Source: Branchinecta lynchi
Taxonomy: Eukaryota > Arthropoda > Branchiopoda > Anostraca > Branchinectidae
NCBI GenBank assembly: GCA_023053575.1
Contig: JAKZAP010000016.1
Location: 11,922,030 to 11,986,029, forward strand
Length of the DNA: 64,000 nucleotides
Direction: 5' to 3'
Shown here: positions 47,945-58,520 of the stretch, piece after piece
Layout of the letters: every line of letters starts with the position of its first letter
Position numbering within the stretch: the stretch's first letter is position 1
Notes under the pieces: generated by a model
Told to the model about the DNA's origin: nothing
What the model saw: the letters and a program-made list of their open reading frames with translations, nothing else
Databases searched by the model: none
Program-made: the position numbers and the translations under genes

Positions 47945-48381
47945 CATTAAAGCTTATGAAAAAAATCCAACGGAGAGCTACGAAGTTCGTACCAGATCTG
48001 CGCGATCTCCCCTACCAAGTGAGATTAGCCAAGTTGTGCCTCCATTGCATACAGATTTTTTAGAGGAGACCTGATTGAAACATTCAAATTAATCAATGGA
48101 AGTTATGATAATTTTGAAGTGACTGATTTAGTAAGATTCAGCATTAACCGTCATCATCGGGGGCACGCGTACAAGCTTACAAAGTCAAGATTCCACAAGT
48201 GGGGTTTTGGCAACAGAATTGTTGATCCATGGAACAGCCTTACCGAAGTTGCGGTCAATGCTGAATCGATCAATAGTTTTAAGTGCATTGTTGATGAGAT
48301 TTTAACTCTGATCAGTTCGACTACTCAAAATTTCTTTGAGTTATTTAGAGGCGAAAGCCTTTTCTCTTGCTTTGTATTATT
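47945..48381 (+). mobile_element. LINE 3' fragment (RFSINRHHRG family), best copy
   Basis: Frames read KKIQRRATKFVPDLRDLPYQ, RGDLIETFKLINGSYDNFEV, TDLVRFSINRHHRGHAYKLT and NRIVDPWNSLTEVAVNAES, the conserved LINE C-terminus. It lies between the two halves of an opposite-strand LINE. Confidence 0.85.
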
Positions 48382-49571
48382 GGGATCCCAAAACGTAAGT
48401 GGAGGGATACCTATGACATCGAAAAGTTGTCCGTCTGTCCGTCCGTCCGTCCGTCTGTAAGCACGATAACTCTCGAACGGAATGAGATATTTTGATGAAA
48501 CTTGGTGTGAGGATTCGTTGGGTCGTCGGACCAGTCAAGTTCGTAGATGGGCTTTGTAGCCCTACATTTAGGGGTGGGGGAGGGGTTTCAAATTAATGGG
48601 CAAACAAAATATTTTGAAACAGCTAATGTGATAGTCGATTATGGGGTAAGAAGACATGCTGAACACGATGGTGAAAACCATTTTGTCATCGAACATGTAG
48701 TTCGCCCGGAATCCGGCCAAAACCGAAAAGTTTGTTAAAAGTAAAAGTTTTATTTTAAGTTGATTAGATGTTCGATTTAGGGATAGCAAGACATGCTGAA
48801 GACTATGGCGAAAACCATTTTCTCGACGGACAAGTAGTTCGCCCGGAATCCAGCCCAAACCGGAAAGTTTGTTAAAAGTAAAAGTTTTATTTTAAGTTGA
48901 TTAGATGTTTGATTTACGGGTAGGAAGACACGCTGAACACGGTGGTGAAAACCATTTTCTCGACGGACAAGTAGTTTGCCCGGAATCCGGCCCAAACCGG
49001 AAAGTTTGTTAAAATTAAAAGTTTAAGTTGAAGTTGATTAGATGTTCGATTTAGGGCAAGAAGACATGCTGAACAATTATGTGAAAACAATTTTCTATCC
49101 GGACATGTAGTTCGTCCGGCATCCGGCCGAAACCGGAAAATTGGTAGAAGTTAAAGTTTTATTTCTAGTTGATTAGACAACCGATTCAGGGGTAAGAAGA
49201 GATGCTGAATCCGTGTGTGACAATCATATTTTACCCTGACATATATTCGACCGGAATCCGGCTGGAGTCGGAAAATTTGTTATAAGTTAAATTTTTCTTT
49301 GAAGTTGATTAGATGTTCATTAGTGGGGAAAGAAGATACCCTGAGTTCATTTTTGAGCTTTCTTTTTTTCGCCGGACAATTAGTTCTGAAGTTTGGCCGA
49401 AATCGGAAAATTTTCTCAGGTGATTAGCTATTTGGCCTTAATCTGTTTCTGAATTTTAATTGTACAAATGTTCAAGGAGTCTGGCGATGACTGGATCTGG
49501 CTAAGACAAGACCCAGTTGTCTGGATCAGATATTGAATTTTTGGAATCCCATCGAAACCTTTGGTCTTGTT
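48382..49571 (-). mobile_element. Family A element inserted in a LINE
   Basis: GGGATCCCAAAACGTAAGTG, GTCCGTCCGTCCGTCCGTC at 48430-48454, seven core units of about 138 bp, GGAATCCCATCGAAACCTTT and GGTCTTGTT. It starts directly at the 3' end of the preceding LINE fragment. Confidence 0.87.
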
Positions 49572-50690
49572 AATATTATTTCTAAGCGACCGAAGACAAT
49601 CTGCCTAACATGCATTAAAAATATATGGTATAAAATTCCACCTTGTCTAACACTTTTCCCACTGAAATTAAATTAGACAGAATTTTTGGGGAACGAATTG
49701 CCACTTGAACGTTCAGTCCATTGTGCCAGGACCTTAAAGCACGCACAACAGAAAGGGGAATACCATTATACGCAAGGGATAGAAGAGCAGCCGCATGAGA
49801 AATATTGTCGAAAGCACCTTTTATGTCAATCAGAAGCATATAAAGCGGTTGTCCGCTCACTCGTGCATCATTGATTAAAGTGGAAAGAGTAGCGTGCGCG
49901 TGATCGCAACCCATACCCCTTTTAAATCCAACTTGGTTTAATCCAACATCAAGGCCTTCAAACATATTTTAAAAACACATTTCAAAAAGTTTACTAATAA
50001 TACAACCCTTGGTTCTTGGTCGATAAGAACCGCAAGATTTGAAATCCGTCTTTCCATTTTTTAAAATAGGAGAAATCAAACCAGTTTTAAAAGATGAAGG
50101 AACACGACCTACCGATAAAATTAAATTAAAAAAAGCAAGAAGAGTTAAAAGGATACATAAGGGATACAAACTTGAGATGGTTGGAAAAAAGCCCATCATG
50201 GTCAGGCGATAATTGGAACATTTATTCAATCAATGTTTACAACGGATACGTCAGCTCTGATTTTTCATCAGCGATATTTCGGCCCTTCTTGGCAAGGGTC
50301 CTCGTCAGGCTGTCAATCTTCTTGTTCAACTTCGGGGAAGGAAACAAACCTGTAATAAATAACTGAAGCTTCTACCGACTATAAATATCTTATTAAGGTA
50401 AATTATTGGAACTTCAGTTTCTTTCGAGCCTAAAGTAAATCTTGATTTACAATTACGTGGTCAGAAGGAAAATCACTTAATGTAGAGTCTATGTCAGAAG
50501 GAAAATCGTTAGACGAAGACAGGGTGGACTTAAAATGTGTTTCCCAATCATCATCAGACCGGAAAGAATTAGGTGGTGGTTCATTTAGATGCTTAGACCT
50601 ACGTAGCGCTTTCCAAATTTTAAGCTTATCAAGATCAGCATCACGAGACGCCTCCTCCATAAGGCAGTTATTGTGTCGCCCAAAAGGAAA
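49572..50690 (-). mobile_element. LINE reverse transcriptase, N-terminal part of the split element
   Basis: The reverse strand encodes a linker (50660-50430), then RVPSSFKTGLISPILKNGKT and SCGSYRPRT, then QVGFKRGMGCDHAHATLST, PLYMLLIDIKGAFDNISH and GLNVQVAIRS, with RQGG in a shifted frame near 49640. These are the fingers and first palm motifs of a non-LTR reverse transcriptase. A hammerhead-like repeat lies within it at 50220-50400. Confidence 0.9.
50240..50312 (-). ncRNA. Hammerhead-ribozyme-like motif, copy 1
   Basis: Reverse strand: CTGACGA (50308-50302), stem II GGACCCTT/AAGGGCC with one bulged A, GAAA (50280-50277), stem III TATCGCT/AGCTGACGTA with an inner CTGAT/ATCAG hairpin, and an ATC cleavage triplet. 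This fits CUGANGA-stem II-GAAA-stem III-NUH. Stem I pairing is not convincing, so activity is uncertain. Confidence 0.5.
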
Positions 50691-50768
50691 TTATAAAAAT
50701 GTTTACATTATAATTTATAAAATAAGTTGGAATTTAAATATTAAATTCAGATTTTGAAAAGTAGGCTA

Positions 50769-51905
50769 TTTTTGGGATCCCAAAACGTAAGTGGAGGGAT
50801 ACCTATGACATCGCAAAAGTTGTCCGTCCGTCCGTCTGTCCCCACCATAACTCTCGAAGGGATTGAGATATTTTGATGAAACTTGGTGGGAGGATCCTTT
50901 GGATCAAAGTACAGGTCAAGTTCGAAGATGGGATCTGTAGCTCTATATTTGAGGGTGGGGGAGGGGTTTCAAATTAAGGGACAAAACAAATATTTTTTGA
51001 AAGCTATTGGGATGGTTGATTTAGGGGTAAGGAGAAATCGAACATGAAATTTATTTCCACGCTGGACAAATAGTTCACCCGGATTACGGCGAAAACCGGA
51101 AAATTTGTGGAAAGTAAAAGTTTAATATGAAGTTGATTAGAGGTTCAATTTAGGGGCAAGGAGACGTGGTGATCCCGAATATGAAGTTTATTTTCTCGCC
51201 GGACAATTAGTTCGGCCGGATGAAGTTGATTAGAGGTTCGATTTAGGGGCAAGGAGACGTGCTGATCCCGAATATGAAGTTTATTTTCTCGCCGGACAAT
51301 TAGTTAGCCAAAACCGGAGAATTTGTTAAAAGTAAAAGTTTTACTTCAATTTGATAAGATGTTCGATTTGCGGGTAAGAAGACATGCTGAATTCGTATAT
51401 GACAATCATTTCCTCACTAGACGTATAGGTCGCTCGGAATCCGGCTGAAACCGGAAAATTTGTTAAAGTAAAAGTTTAATCTGAAGCTGATTAGATGTTG
51501 GTTGTAGGGCAAGGAGACATGCTGAATTCGTTTTTGAGCTTTAGTTTTTTGCCAGACAAGTAGGTTGTCCGGAATCCGGCCGAAACCAGAAGTTTGGCAG
51601 AACTAAGGAAGGAAGGCGATAAGATGTAGGCTATAGGGTAAACCACATGCTGAATCCATATCTGAATATTTGACATCGCAAAACGGATATCTGAATATAT
51701 CTGAACTTGGTGAGATTCAGCTGGCGTATCGGTTTTGCACTGTCAAATACGAACTTTGGTCTTCTCCGATTATTCCCATTGGCCTTAACCTGTTTGTAAA
51801 TTTTAATAGTAAAAAAGTCTGTTGAAGACCGAATATCTACAAGACCTAATTGTCGGGAGCAAATATTAAAATTTTTGGGATCCCATCAGAACCTTTGGTC
51901 TTGTT
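50769..51905 (-). mobile_element. Family A element with internal 92-bp duplication
   Basis: TTTTTGGGATCCCAAAACGT to GGGATCCCATCAGAACCTTT and GGTCTTGTT. GTCCGTCCGTCCGTCTGTCC at 50821. A stretch with GAAGTTGATTAGAGGTTC is repeated at 51130 and 51222. Near its end lies an inverted repeat TTTGACA...TGTCAAA (51670-51760) related to the hammerhead repeat flank. Confidence 0.83.
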
Positions 51906-51947
51906 AGTTATCGTAGTTGTGTGTCTGGTGGAGGTAATTCCTAGAGT

Positions 51948-52203
51948 AGATGTACCCCTAAATCGACTATCCCATTAGCTATTTAAAAATATATTGTTCG
52001 CCCCTTAATTTGACCCCCCCCCCCCCCTAAATTTAGGGCTACAGAGCCCATCTGCGAACTCAACCTGTCCCGTGACGTGAAGAATCCTCAAAAGTTTCAT
52101 CAAAATATCTCATTCCTTTCGAGAGTTATCGTGCTCACAGACGGACGGATAGACGGAAAACTTTTGCGAAGTCATAGTCAGTTACGTTTTGGGATCCTCA
52201 AAA
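51948..52203 (+). mobile_element. Family A element, distal end only
   Basis: Last partial core unit, C run, GACGGACGGATAGACGG microsatellite, then GTTACGTTTTGGGATCC. Confidence 0.78.
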
Positions 52204-52748
52204 CAGAAAATATCAATAAACAGAGCACCAGGCTTACGTCCTTGCCATTCTGTACTAGAAGGATTCGCAGTTTTATGTTTATCTACTTGATAAAGTAGAT
52301 AATTTTGTTATTTGGAGGTTAGTTTACCGCCATAGTTAAATTTATCGCCTAAGTTCGAGCCACAGAGTTGAAATCATTTCTGGAGTTGTTTGTCAAATTA
52401 GAGCCACAGTGAGAGGTACACAAACCTTGTTGGTCGCTTAAACCGACAAAGGGGCCACACAAACTATCGTGGAAGCACTTCTTTTGAGCCGTAAGGGAGT
52501 CACATGTCGTCTGACGTTGGCTACTCGGAACACGTTACTACCTGCGTTATGAAATATATCAGTGTGAAAAGGTATGGCCATGTCGCTCGTACAGTTTCAG
52601 GAATGACGGCCCTGTGCATAAGTACGCACACGTTTAATGAGTTTCCAATGTACGAATTAGGTTAGACGACTTGGACACGACTTAGATTTTCCAGGTCTAC
52701 TGTGAAAGGCCGTTTAGGAACTATGGCCATGTAATTTTTGTTTTGTAG
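52204..52748. other. Intron, no gene seen
   Basis: No repeat family recognised; leads to the acceptor of NUP188 exon 14. Confidence 0.4.
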
Positions 52749-52910
52749 GACTTTGGACTATCACTCTTGGCTTGCTTTGGGGCAGACGAAGAAGCAGTAC
52801 GGGAAGTAATGTTAAGACGACTCTGCTATGGTACCGACGACATCCGTCTGAAAGAAGCGATATTGAAGTTTCTGACAGCTTGCGTGTCCCATCAGCCGGG
52901 TCTTCTACAG
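52749..52910 (+). CDS. NUP188: NUP188 coding exon 14
   Basis: Acceptor TTTTGTAG, donor GTTGGT, 54 codons in phase 0. LLACFGADEEAVREVMLRRL then DIRLKEAILKFLTACVSHQP then GLLQ matches human VYACLGNDAAAIRDAFLTRL, DMRIKVMILEFLTVAVETQP and GLIE, one of the clearest matches. It joins directly to exon 13 in the human alignment, so no exon is missing in the 11.4-kb intron. Confidence 0.93.
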
Positions 52911-53194
52911 GTTGGTTATTCGTATTAAGGTCCGGGATATGTTAATAGTTATCCATAATGATTTTCGACTAGTATCGGCGATATCCTTCCCCCTTTATTA
53001 GTTTCCTCGGGTTCCGCTAGATGGTGTAGATATACTAGAAAAATGGAGCTGTGGAGCTGCCGTGGACAGATAAGAAATAATATGGTCTTGCTGGAAACGA
53101 AATAAAACTAAATGGACTTGAAGCTTAACTGAAAAGAGGTATACAGACGCAATAAGGTCCCACAAATCCAAAAGAAAGAGTTTATTCGATGAAA

Positions 53195-53275
53195 TGATTA
53201 TATGAATAGCGGAGCATCAAAGTAACGCGTTTCGGGTCTTCAAGTCTTTTAAACTTTAACCGAACTAAGTGCTTT
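53195..53275. repeat. AGTAACGCATTTC dispersed repeat, copy 2
   Basis: GAATAGCGGAGCATCAAAGT, AACGCGTTTCGGGTCTTCAA, as at 43580. Confidence 0.55.
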
Positions 53276-53576
53276 TGTCATGCTCAGACTCATTTGGTAT
53301 CCTCCAGCATAACATTAGACATTGGAAAAATTTACCCGAAGTAGGTTAAAGGGAAAGACAAGTGCTCTGTAAAGGGTAAGAATTTGAAAGCCTTTGTGAA
53401 ATGACTAAGTTTGAACAATTATGATGTGCTATTCCTCAGACTTATTTCTCCCTGAAGTGAGAGCAGAAACTTTTCGGTCCATTTTGGCTTGGCCAAACAA
53501 AATTGGTGTAGGAATCCGGAGTGGTGTTCCTGTAACTTATGCGGACTGAGAATCATGTTCGATCGTGCTAAACAAA

Positions 53577-53830
53577 GAGCGTGTTCCACCCTACTTACCG
53601 TAGTTACTACGCATGACGTCACGGATTCTGGTTTCTTGGCGTCAAGGATGGAACATCTTTTTTTATTTTCGGCAAATCATCGTGCCACGGGCCGACCAAT
53701 CACGTCAAAGAGATTCGCAGTTATCACGCTCACTATGCTCCCAAGCGTGGTAGTTAGTTACTATTTCGAGCGTAGTAAGTTTTCACGGGGCTGGAACGAA
53801 AATAATGTTGTTAGAAGGGTGGAACACGCC
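53577..53830. mobile_element. MITE, GTTCCACCCT family, shortened copy
   Basis: GAGCGTGTTCCACCCTACTT to GAAGGGTGGAACACGCC. Internal CGTAGTTACTACGCATGACG is shared with the other copies. 254 bp. Confidence 0.8.
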
Positions 53831-53849
53831 CAGGATAGCAAGCTGAAGT

Positions 53850-53897
53850 TGTTTTGGCGATGTTTCGGCCCGTCTAGGCAAGGGTCTGCTCAGAGTA
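53850..53897 (-). ncRNA. Hammerhead-like motif, decayed copy
   Basis: The reverse strand has CTGAGCA in place of CTGANGA, then GACCCTTGCCTAGACGGGCC and GAAACATCGCC. The core G is lost, so it is not expected to cleave. Confidence 0.35.
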
Positions 53898-54096
53898 GGT
53901 AAAATCTGAACTTCCAACCCAGACCCTAGATTCGCTTTAGCTTCACTAAATATGTCTCGGTTATTATTACGACCACACGATAGTGGTGACAGTTGAGATT
54001 TCACAACCGGACCCAAGATTCGCGAAAATTTGGATGCCGGACCGGTCCGAAAAGTGTTGAACTTGCCACAATTGCCCCAGTTTTATTATTGTTCAG

Positions 54097-54192
54097 GTCT
54101 TCATCGATCCATCTGACATAACTAAGAAGAAGGAGAACACCGAAGATAGCAGCGTCCTCAAAGTTGTCTTGGCGAACCTAAAAGAGCTGAAG
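54097..54192 (+). CDS. NUP188: NUP188 coding exon 15 (short)
   Basis: Acceptor TGTTCAG, donor GTAAGT, 32 codons in phase 0. VFIDPSDITKKKENTEDSS followed by VLKVVLANLKELK fits the human charged linker (LEVKDGSDGSKE) followed by the SCLHAVLELI helix. Sequence similarity alone is weak; position and phase on both sides support it. It had no ATG in frame and so is easy to miss. Confidence 0.78.
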
Positions 54193-54579
54193 GTAAGTGG
54201 CGATGTTAAATTAAGAGTATCTCTATTCTTTTATGCTTTAACTGTTGTACGAAACTGAGTATCTAATATACGTGTAACGTGTACCCGAGCGGATGGTACA
54301 TATTAGACTATACAGGTACTCTAATCTTAATCCTCGACGGGTTGGTTCGTAACTGTGGAGGGGGAAGTTCGGACGGTAGGTCCTAGGTCCTACATTCAAT
54401 AAACAGTGGTTAGAAAACACACTTACTTTTAATATTGAAGTTCTGCATACATCGAATACATCTGTTAATCCAACGATCACTACTGTCTTAAGACTAGCTT
54501 AAGACTGCCTTGCAATACAATTACACTGCTCTATATATACCGGATATTTCTCTTTGCTAAATATTTTCGCTTTGCTTAA

Positions 54580-55019
54580 AGGACACCTGAATGAAGAGTA
54601 CCAAGTATCATCCCTATCTGTATGACCTCCGTTAACATTGCCTGCAGATAACCCCGTCCAAATACGAAATACCGTTTCCAAGCTATGATTTTTGCTCCAT
54701 TTTGCATCTGTCCTTATTTCAGTACCGAGCAATTTTAGAAATGAACAAATGTCTCCAATCAACCCTTCTTCTGGAATATTTTTTAACCAGATAAGCCCAA
54801 ACGTATATCTAGAAGAAATTCCAATACGATCCGGCCAGCGCTGTACAAGATTTGAATGAATTGCGCTTTTTGTCTTGGAGTCTGCATGTGCAAACCTCCG
54901 GAAACAATCATCCGTATTTTGAAAACGTCACGCTCAGGAGAAAAATGCTTTCCGTGTCCATGTCTGTAAATGCATTCTCCATTGTGTGTTCAAGTATGGT
55001 TTCATTGTTCAGGTGTCCT
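54580..55019. mobile_element. TTAA-flanked MITE, copy 1 (440 bp)
   Basis: Inverted ends AGGACACCTGAA and TTCAGGTGTCCT, flanked by TTAA at 54576-54579 and 55020-55023. TTAA duplications are the hallmark of piggyBac-type transposition. The open frames inside are shared by all three copies and are not genes. Confidence 0.88.
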
Positions 55020-55282
55020 TTAATGTGTTGCCAAAATCAGGAAAAAGTGGCACTGCGCGTGAGGCCATGCCAATATGAGAGAAAAGGAACTTTGAGACTA
55101 CGAGGCAATGCGACTGTTCAAGCAGACGGGGATTTGCACCAACAGTTGCATTGCGGGAGTTATATCTGGAATTCAATAATTCGTGTCGTTACAGCGATTT
55201 GTTAAAATTTAACAGACAACACAAAACTTTTGTATATTTGTCCTTCTGTAAGGCCACCGTCCGGTGATAATGATAGCATATA

Positions 55283-55442
55283 CACTGACAAATAAAATCT
55301 TGCAGTATTTGCTACTGGGGTCTGTACTGAGATAAGAATATTTCTAATTCGGATTAATCTTATCCCAGTAGAGATAAGATTAATCCCAGTAGCAAATACT
55401 GCAGTTAACTTTAATCCTTGCTTGGAGAAAAAAAATTCAGTG
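55283..55442. mobile_element. CACTG-ended palindromic MITE, copy 3
   Basis: CACTGACAAATAAAATC to AAAATTCAGTG. Contains GCAGTATTTGCTACTGGG and AGTAGCAAATACTGCAG in inverted orientation. Confidence 0.8.
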
Positions 55443-56031
55443 TAGTTTCCCCAGTTCTGCAAAGCGCAGTTCTCAAGCTGACGCCAGAAAGACATTCCTA
55501 AAAATTTTCCGGTTGGAAAGTTTATCTGCCGGAACATTTTTCTGAAAGACAATTTTTAACTATTATTACTTTTACTATGCCTTAAAGTTAAGCTGTAAAG
55601 TTGTACACTGTAGCTAGAAGCAAAAAAAAGAATACAGAATTACTTGTTGCGACTAGAAAACATGACAAAGAGAAATATACATGTTGCTGTTGTATCAGTT
55701 ATATTGAAGCGACCCTTAGAAAACACTGGACTTTATGAAGTCCAAAGACGAACAAACAAAACCAGAATCCCAAGACGATGAACAATGTGGTCAGTTTCCG
55801 TATGGGCTGTCTAATAATTGTTTTGTCTTGGGATAATGCGTGATTTAAACAGCAAATATCGCTTGTAAAACCATAGGTTGTGCCGTCTGAAGTTCCGATG
55901 ACAGACTGCGCCCTATCCCAAGAGGTTTTGAGTCAGTTTCTAGGAAGTTGAACCACAGGATGAGAGCAAATTAAAAATAGACCAATAGGAAGTGTCTAGC
56001 ACATTCTAGGAACTGATGAGTGAAGACGAAG

Positions 56032-56316
56032 TCCAGAGCCTCGTTTTCGTTGCAATAGCGCTGCCGCATCGCTGCTGCAGCACTTCTTTGCTTTTGCAGA
56101 ATATGCGTTTTTGGATTCACTTTCTTCTTGGTTGAAGCGGCAGCGCTGCAGAATCTTGCAGGGAAGCACGGACTTGGACGGTGAGCAAGTCCGCGACTCG
56201 AGAAGCGCTGCCTTCTTCCTCGGAAGAACTGCAGTGCAAAAACGGATGTAGAAAGAATCAGTCCGGAAGTGGCCGAGAAGCGGACCTGCAGCGTGCAACA
56301 AAAACGAGGCTCAGAT
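56032..56316 (-). mobile_element. GC-rich MITE with GCCTCGTTTTTGTTGC ends, copy 2
   Basis: CAGAGCCTCGTTTTCGTTGC to GCAACAAAAACGAGGCTCAG. The interior is the reverse complement of the copy at 28705. It ends about 100 bases before NUP188 exon 16. Confidence 0.78.
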
Positions 56317-56420
56317 ACGTTCTCTCAAAAATCCGGAAAGAGTATTGTGTTAGTTCCAGCTGTCACGTTTGGGGCAAGATATTTTGTTTTCGACCATCTA
56401 TACTAACCCCTTTTTTGTAG

Positions 56421-56572
56421 TCGCCAACCCCTATCAGTGTCAGTATGTTCACTGCCTCTGTCAGCTTCTGCTGCGCTCTGTGGGCCGCCGGCTGCAATCC
56501 TGCAATAGCAGCCATAAAGCACTCTAAGACCTTTTGGGGCGACGTCTGTCATCCTTTATTTGCTGCCAAGCC
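56421..56572 (+). CDS. NUP188: NUP188 coding exon 16
   Basis: Acceptor TTTTTGTAG, donor GTAAGC, 50 codons plus 2 bases. FTASVSFCCALWAAGCNPAI then HSKTFWGDVCHPLFA matches human LHRAAIAFLHALWQDRRDSA and KPKFWENLTSPLFG. The ALW, FW and PLF triplets are conserved. The trailing CC plus A of the next exon gives proline. Confidence 0.87.
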
Positions 56573-56757
56573 GTAAGCTTTGTTTCTTTTATTTTCTTTT
56601 ATTTCCTTCGTACTTTAGGTTGGTGGCAGGCATGGACAGACTGCGTCTAGGCAGTTACGAGAGTTTGGGCCCTATTATGGTGATGAAATTTTATTCCTGC
56701 ATAAATACTACTTGAGGCCAAGCTGGCTGGGAAACATATATTCAAACAATTCATAAA

Positions 56758-56828
56758 ATGGATACGTCAGCTACGATGCTTTTGCAGCGATATTTCGGAC
56801 CTTCTTGGCAAGGGTCCTCTTCAGGCTC
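56758..56828 (-). ncRNA. Hammerhead-ribozyme-like motif, copy 2
   Basis: Reverse strand: CTGAAGA, stem II GGACCCTTGCCAAGAAGGTCC, GAAA, then TATCGCT...AGCTGACGTATCC. The loop of stem III differs from copy 1 while the paired parts are kept. Confidence 0.5.
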
Positions 56829-57109
56829 AAACCGCTCAAAGTGGAAAATGAACATCGCACTAGAGAAAAAGATAAATAGGGCAGTACAAAAAAAAATAAA
56901 AGAAAAAATAACACTGAGATTTCGGTAACGCAGTAATTGCAAAGAATAAAGAGACAGGTGACTCCTAAACAAAAATGCAGAAGAATCTCTACCCTTTCGA
57001 CGACCCAATCAAACAGCAAAAACAGCAGCCATGTCCAGAATGAAATCACAGGACCAGCTTTAACTCCAACCAATTTTCAAAGAAGAAGTTCACAAAACCG
57101 GACATTTAA

Positions 57110-57544
57110 AGCACACCTGAATGAAGAGTATCAAGTATCATCCCTATCTGTATGACTTCCGTTAACATTGCCTGCAGATAACCTAATCCAAAGACGAAAT
57201 AGTGTTTCCAAGCTATGATTTTTGCTCGATTTTGCATGTCCTTCAGAACCGAAAAATTTTAGAAATGAACAAATGTCTCCAATCAACCCTTCTTCTGGAA
57301 TATTTTTTAACCAGTTAAGCCCAAATGTGTATCTAGAAGGAATTCCAATACGATCCGGCTAGCGCTGTACAAGATTTGAATGAATTGCGCTTTTTGTCTT
57401 TGAAGTCTGCATGTGCAAACCTCCAGAAACGAACATCCCTATTTTGAAAACCTCACGCTCAGGAAAAGAATGCTCTCCCTTGCCATGTCTGTAAATGTAT
57501 TCTCCGTGGTGTGTTCAAGTATGGTTTCATTGTTCAAGAGTCCT
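57110..57544. mobile_element. TTAA-flanked MITE, copy 2 (435 bp)
   Basis: AGCACACCTGAATGAAGAGT to CAAGAGTCCT with TTAA at 57106-57109 and 57545-57548. Same interior as copy 1. Confidence 0.87.
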
Positions 57545-57589
57545 TTAAGGAAGAATCTTTAATTGTTTTTCAAAAGTTCAGTTTCCAGC

Positions 57590-57655
57590 TTGACCGGCTT
57601 GAGCCTGACGAGGACCCGTCCCAAGAAGGGCCGAAATATAGCTCTAATAAAATGT
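57590..57655 (+). ncRNA. Hammerhead-ribozyme-like motif, copy 3
   Basis: CTGACGA (57605-57611), stem II GGACCC/GGGCC, GAAA (57633-57636), TATAGCTCTAATAAAAT. The 3' half of stem III is missing, so it is probably truncated. Confidence 0.4.
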
Positions 57656-57770
57656 AGGTCAGATTGTAAAAAGTCTGCAGTTGTGCGGGATTTACTGTAA
57701 CGATGGGGAAGGCATACAAGAAATTTACAATATTTGAAATAGAAAGTCGTAATATGTTTTAAATCTTTTC

Positions 57771-58107
57771 TGGATCCCCCAAAACGTAAGTGGAGGGATA
57801 CCTATGACTTCGCAAAAGTTGTCCGTCTGTCCGTCCGTCTGTCAGCACGATAACTCTCGAAGGGAATGAGATATTTTGATGAAACTTGGTGTGAGGATTC
57901 TTTGGGTCAAGGGTAACGTCAAGTTCGTAGATGGGCTCTGTAGCTCTAAATTTAGGGGTGGGGCTTGAAATTAAGGGGCAAAGAAAATATTTTTAAACAG
58001 TTAATGTGATAGTCTATTGTGGGGTATAGAAGACATGCTGAACACAATCATTTTCTTGCAGGATAAGTAGTTCGTCCGGAATCCAGCAAAAACCGGAAAG
58101 TTGGTTA
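57771..58107 (-). mobile_element. Family A element, truncated
   Basis: TGGATCCCCCAAAACGTAAG, GTCCGTCTGTCCGTCCGTCT microsatellite, then the first core unit. It runs directly into the 85-bp satellite. Confidence 0.77.
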
Positions 58108-58520
58108 GAATCCCGTAGGAAAAAAAGGTGCCCGGATTCCCGAAACCGGAAATTTGGAACAACTTTCCGGATACTAAAAACGTTAAGGAAATCGGGCGAT
58201 ATTCGTGAAGCGGGATTTCCATGACCGTTTTCGTGTCCGGAATGTTGTTCCAAACTTCCTTGCCCGGAAATTCCGGCGTACAGGAATTTCCTGAAGCAGG
58301 ATTTCCGTGCGATTTTCCTGCCCGGAATGCTGTTCCAAATTTCCTTACCCCGGAATTCCGGCATACAGGAATTACTGAAGCGGGATTTCCGTGACGAATT
58401 TCGTGCCCGGAATGTTGTTTCAAATTTCCTTACCCGGGAATCCTTGCACAAAGGAATTACTGAAGCGGGATTTCCCTGCCTGGAACATTGTTCCAAATTT
58501 GCGGACTCGGGATTCCAGCA
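58108..58520. repeat. 85-bp tandem satellite, about 4 units
   Basis: TGAAGCGGGATTTCC recurs at about 58206, 58291, 58376 and 58461. Each unit has CCCGGAATGTTGTTCCAAA and TTCCGGC.TACAGGAATT. It may derive from the CCGGATTCC core of family A. Confidence 0.85.

Noticed and set aside
48640..49330. Regular 138-bp repeats that might suggest a CRISPR array
   Set aside because: Units are long, diverged and continuous, without unique spacers, and the genome is eukaryotic; they are transposon cores.
54852..55205. 117-codon frame starting MNELRFLSW
   Set aside because: The same peptide recurs at 59990 inside other copies of the TTAA MITE, with frameshifts; not a gene.
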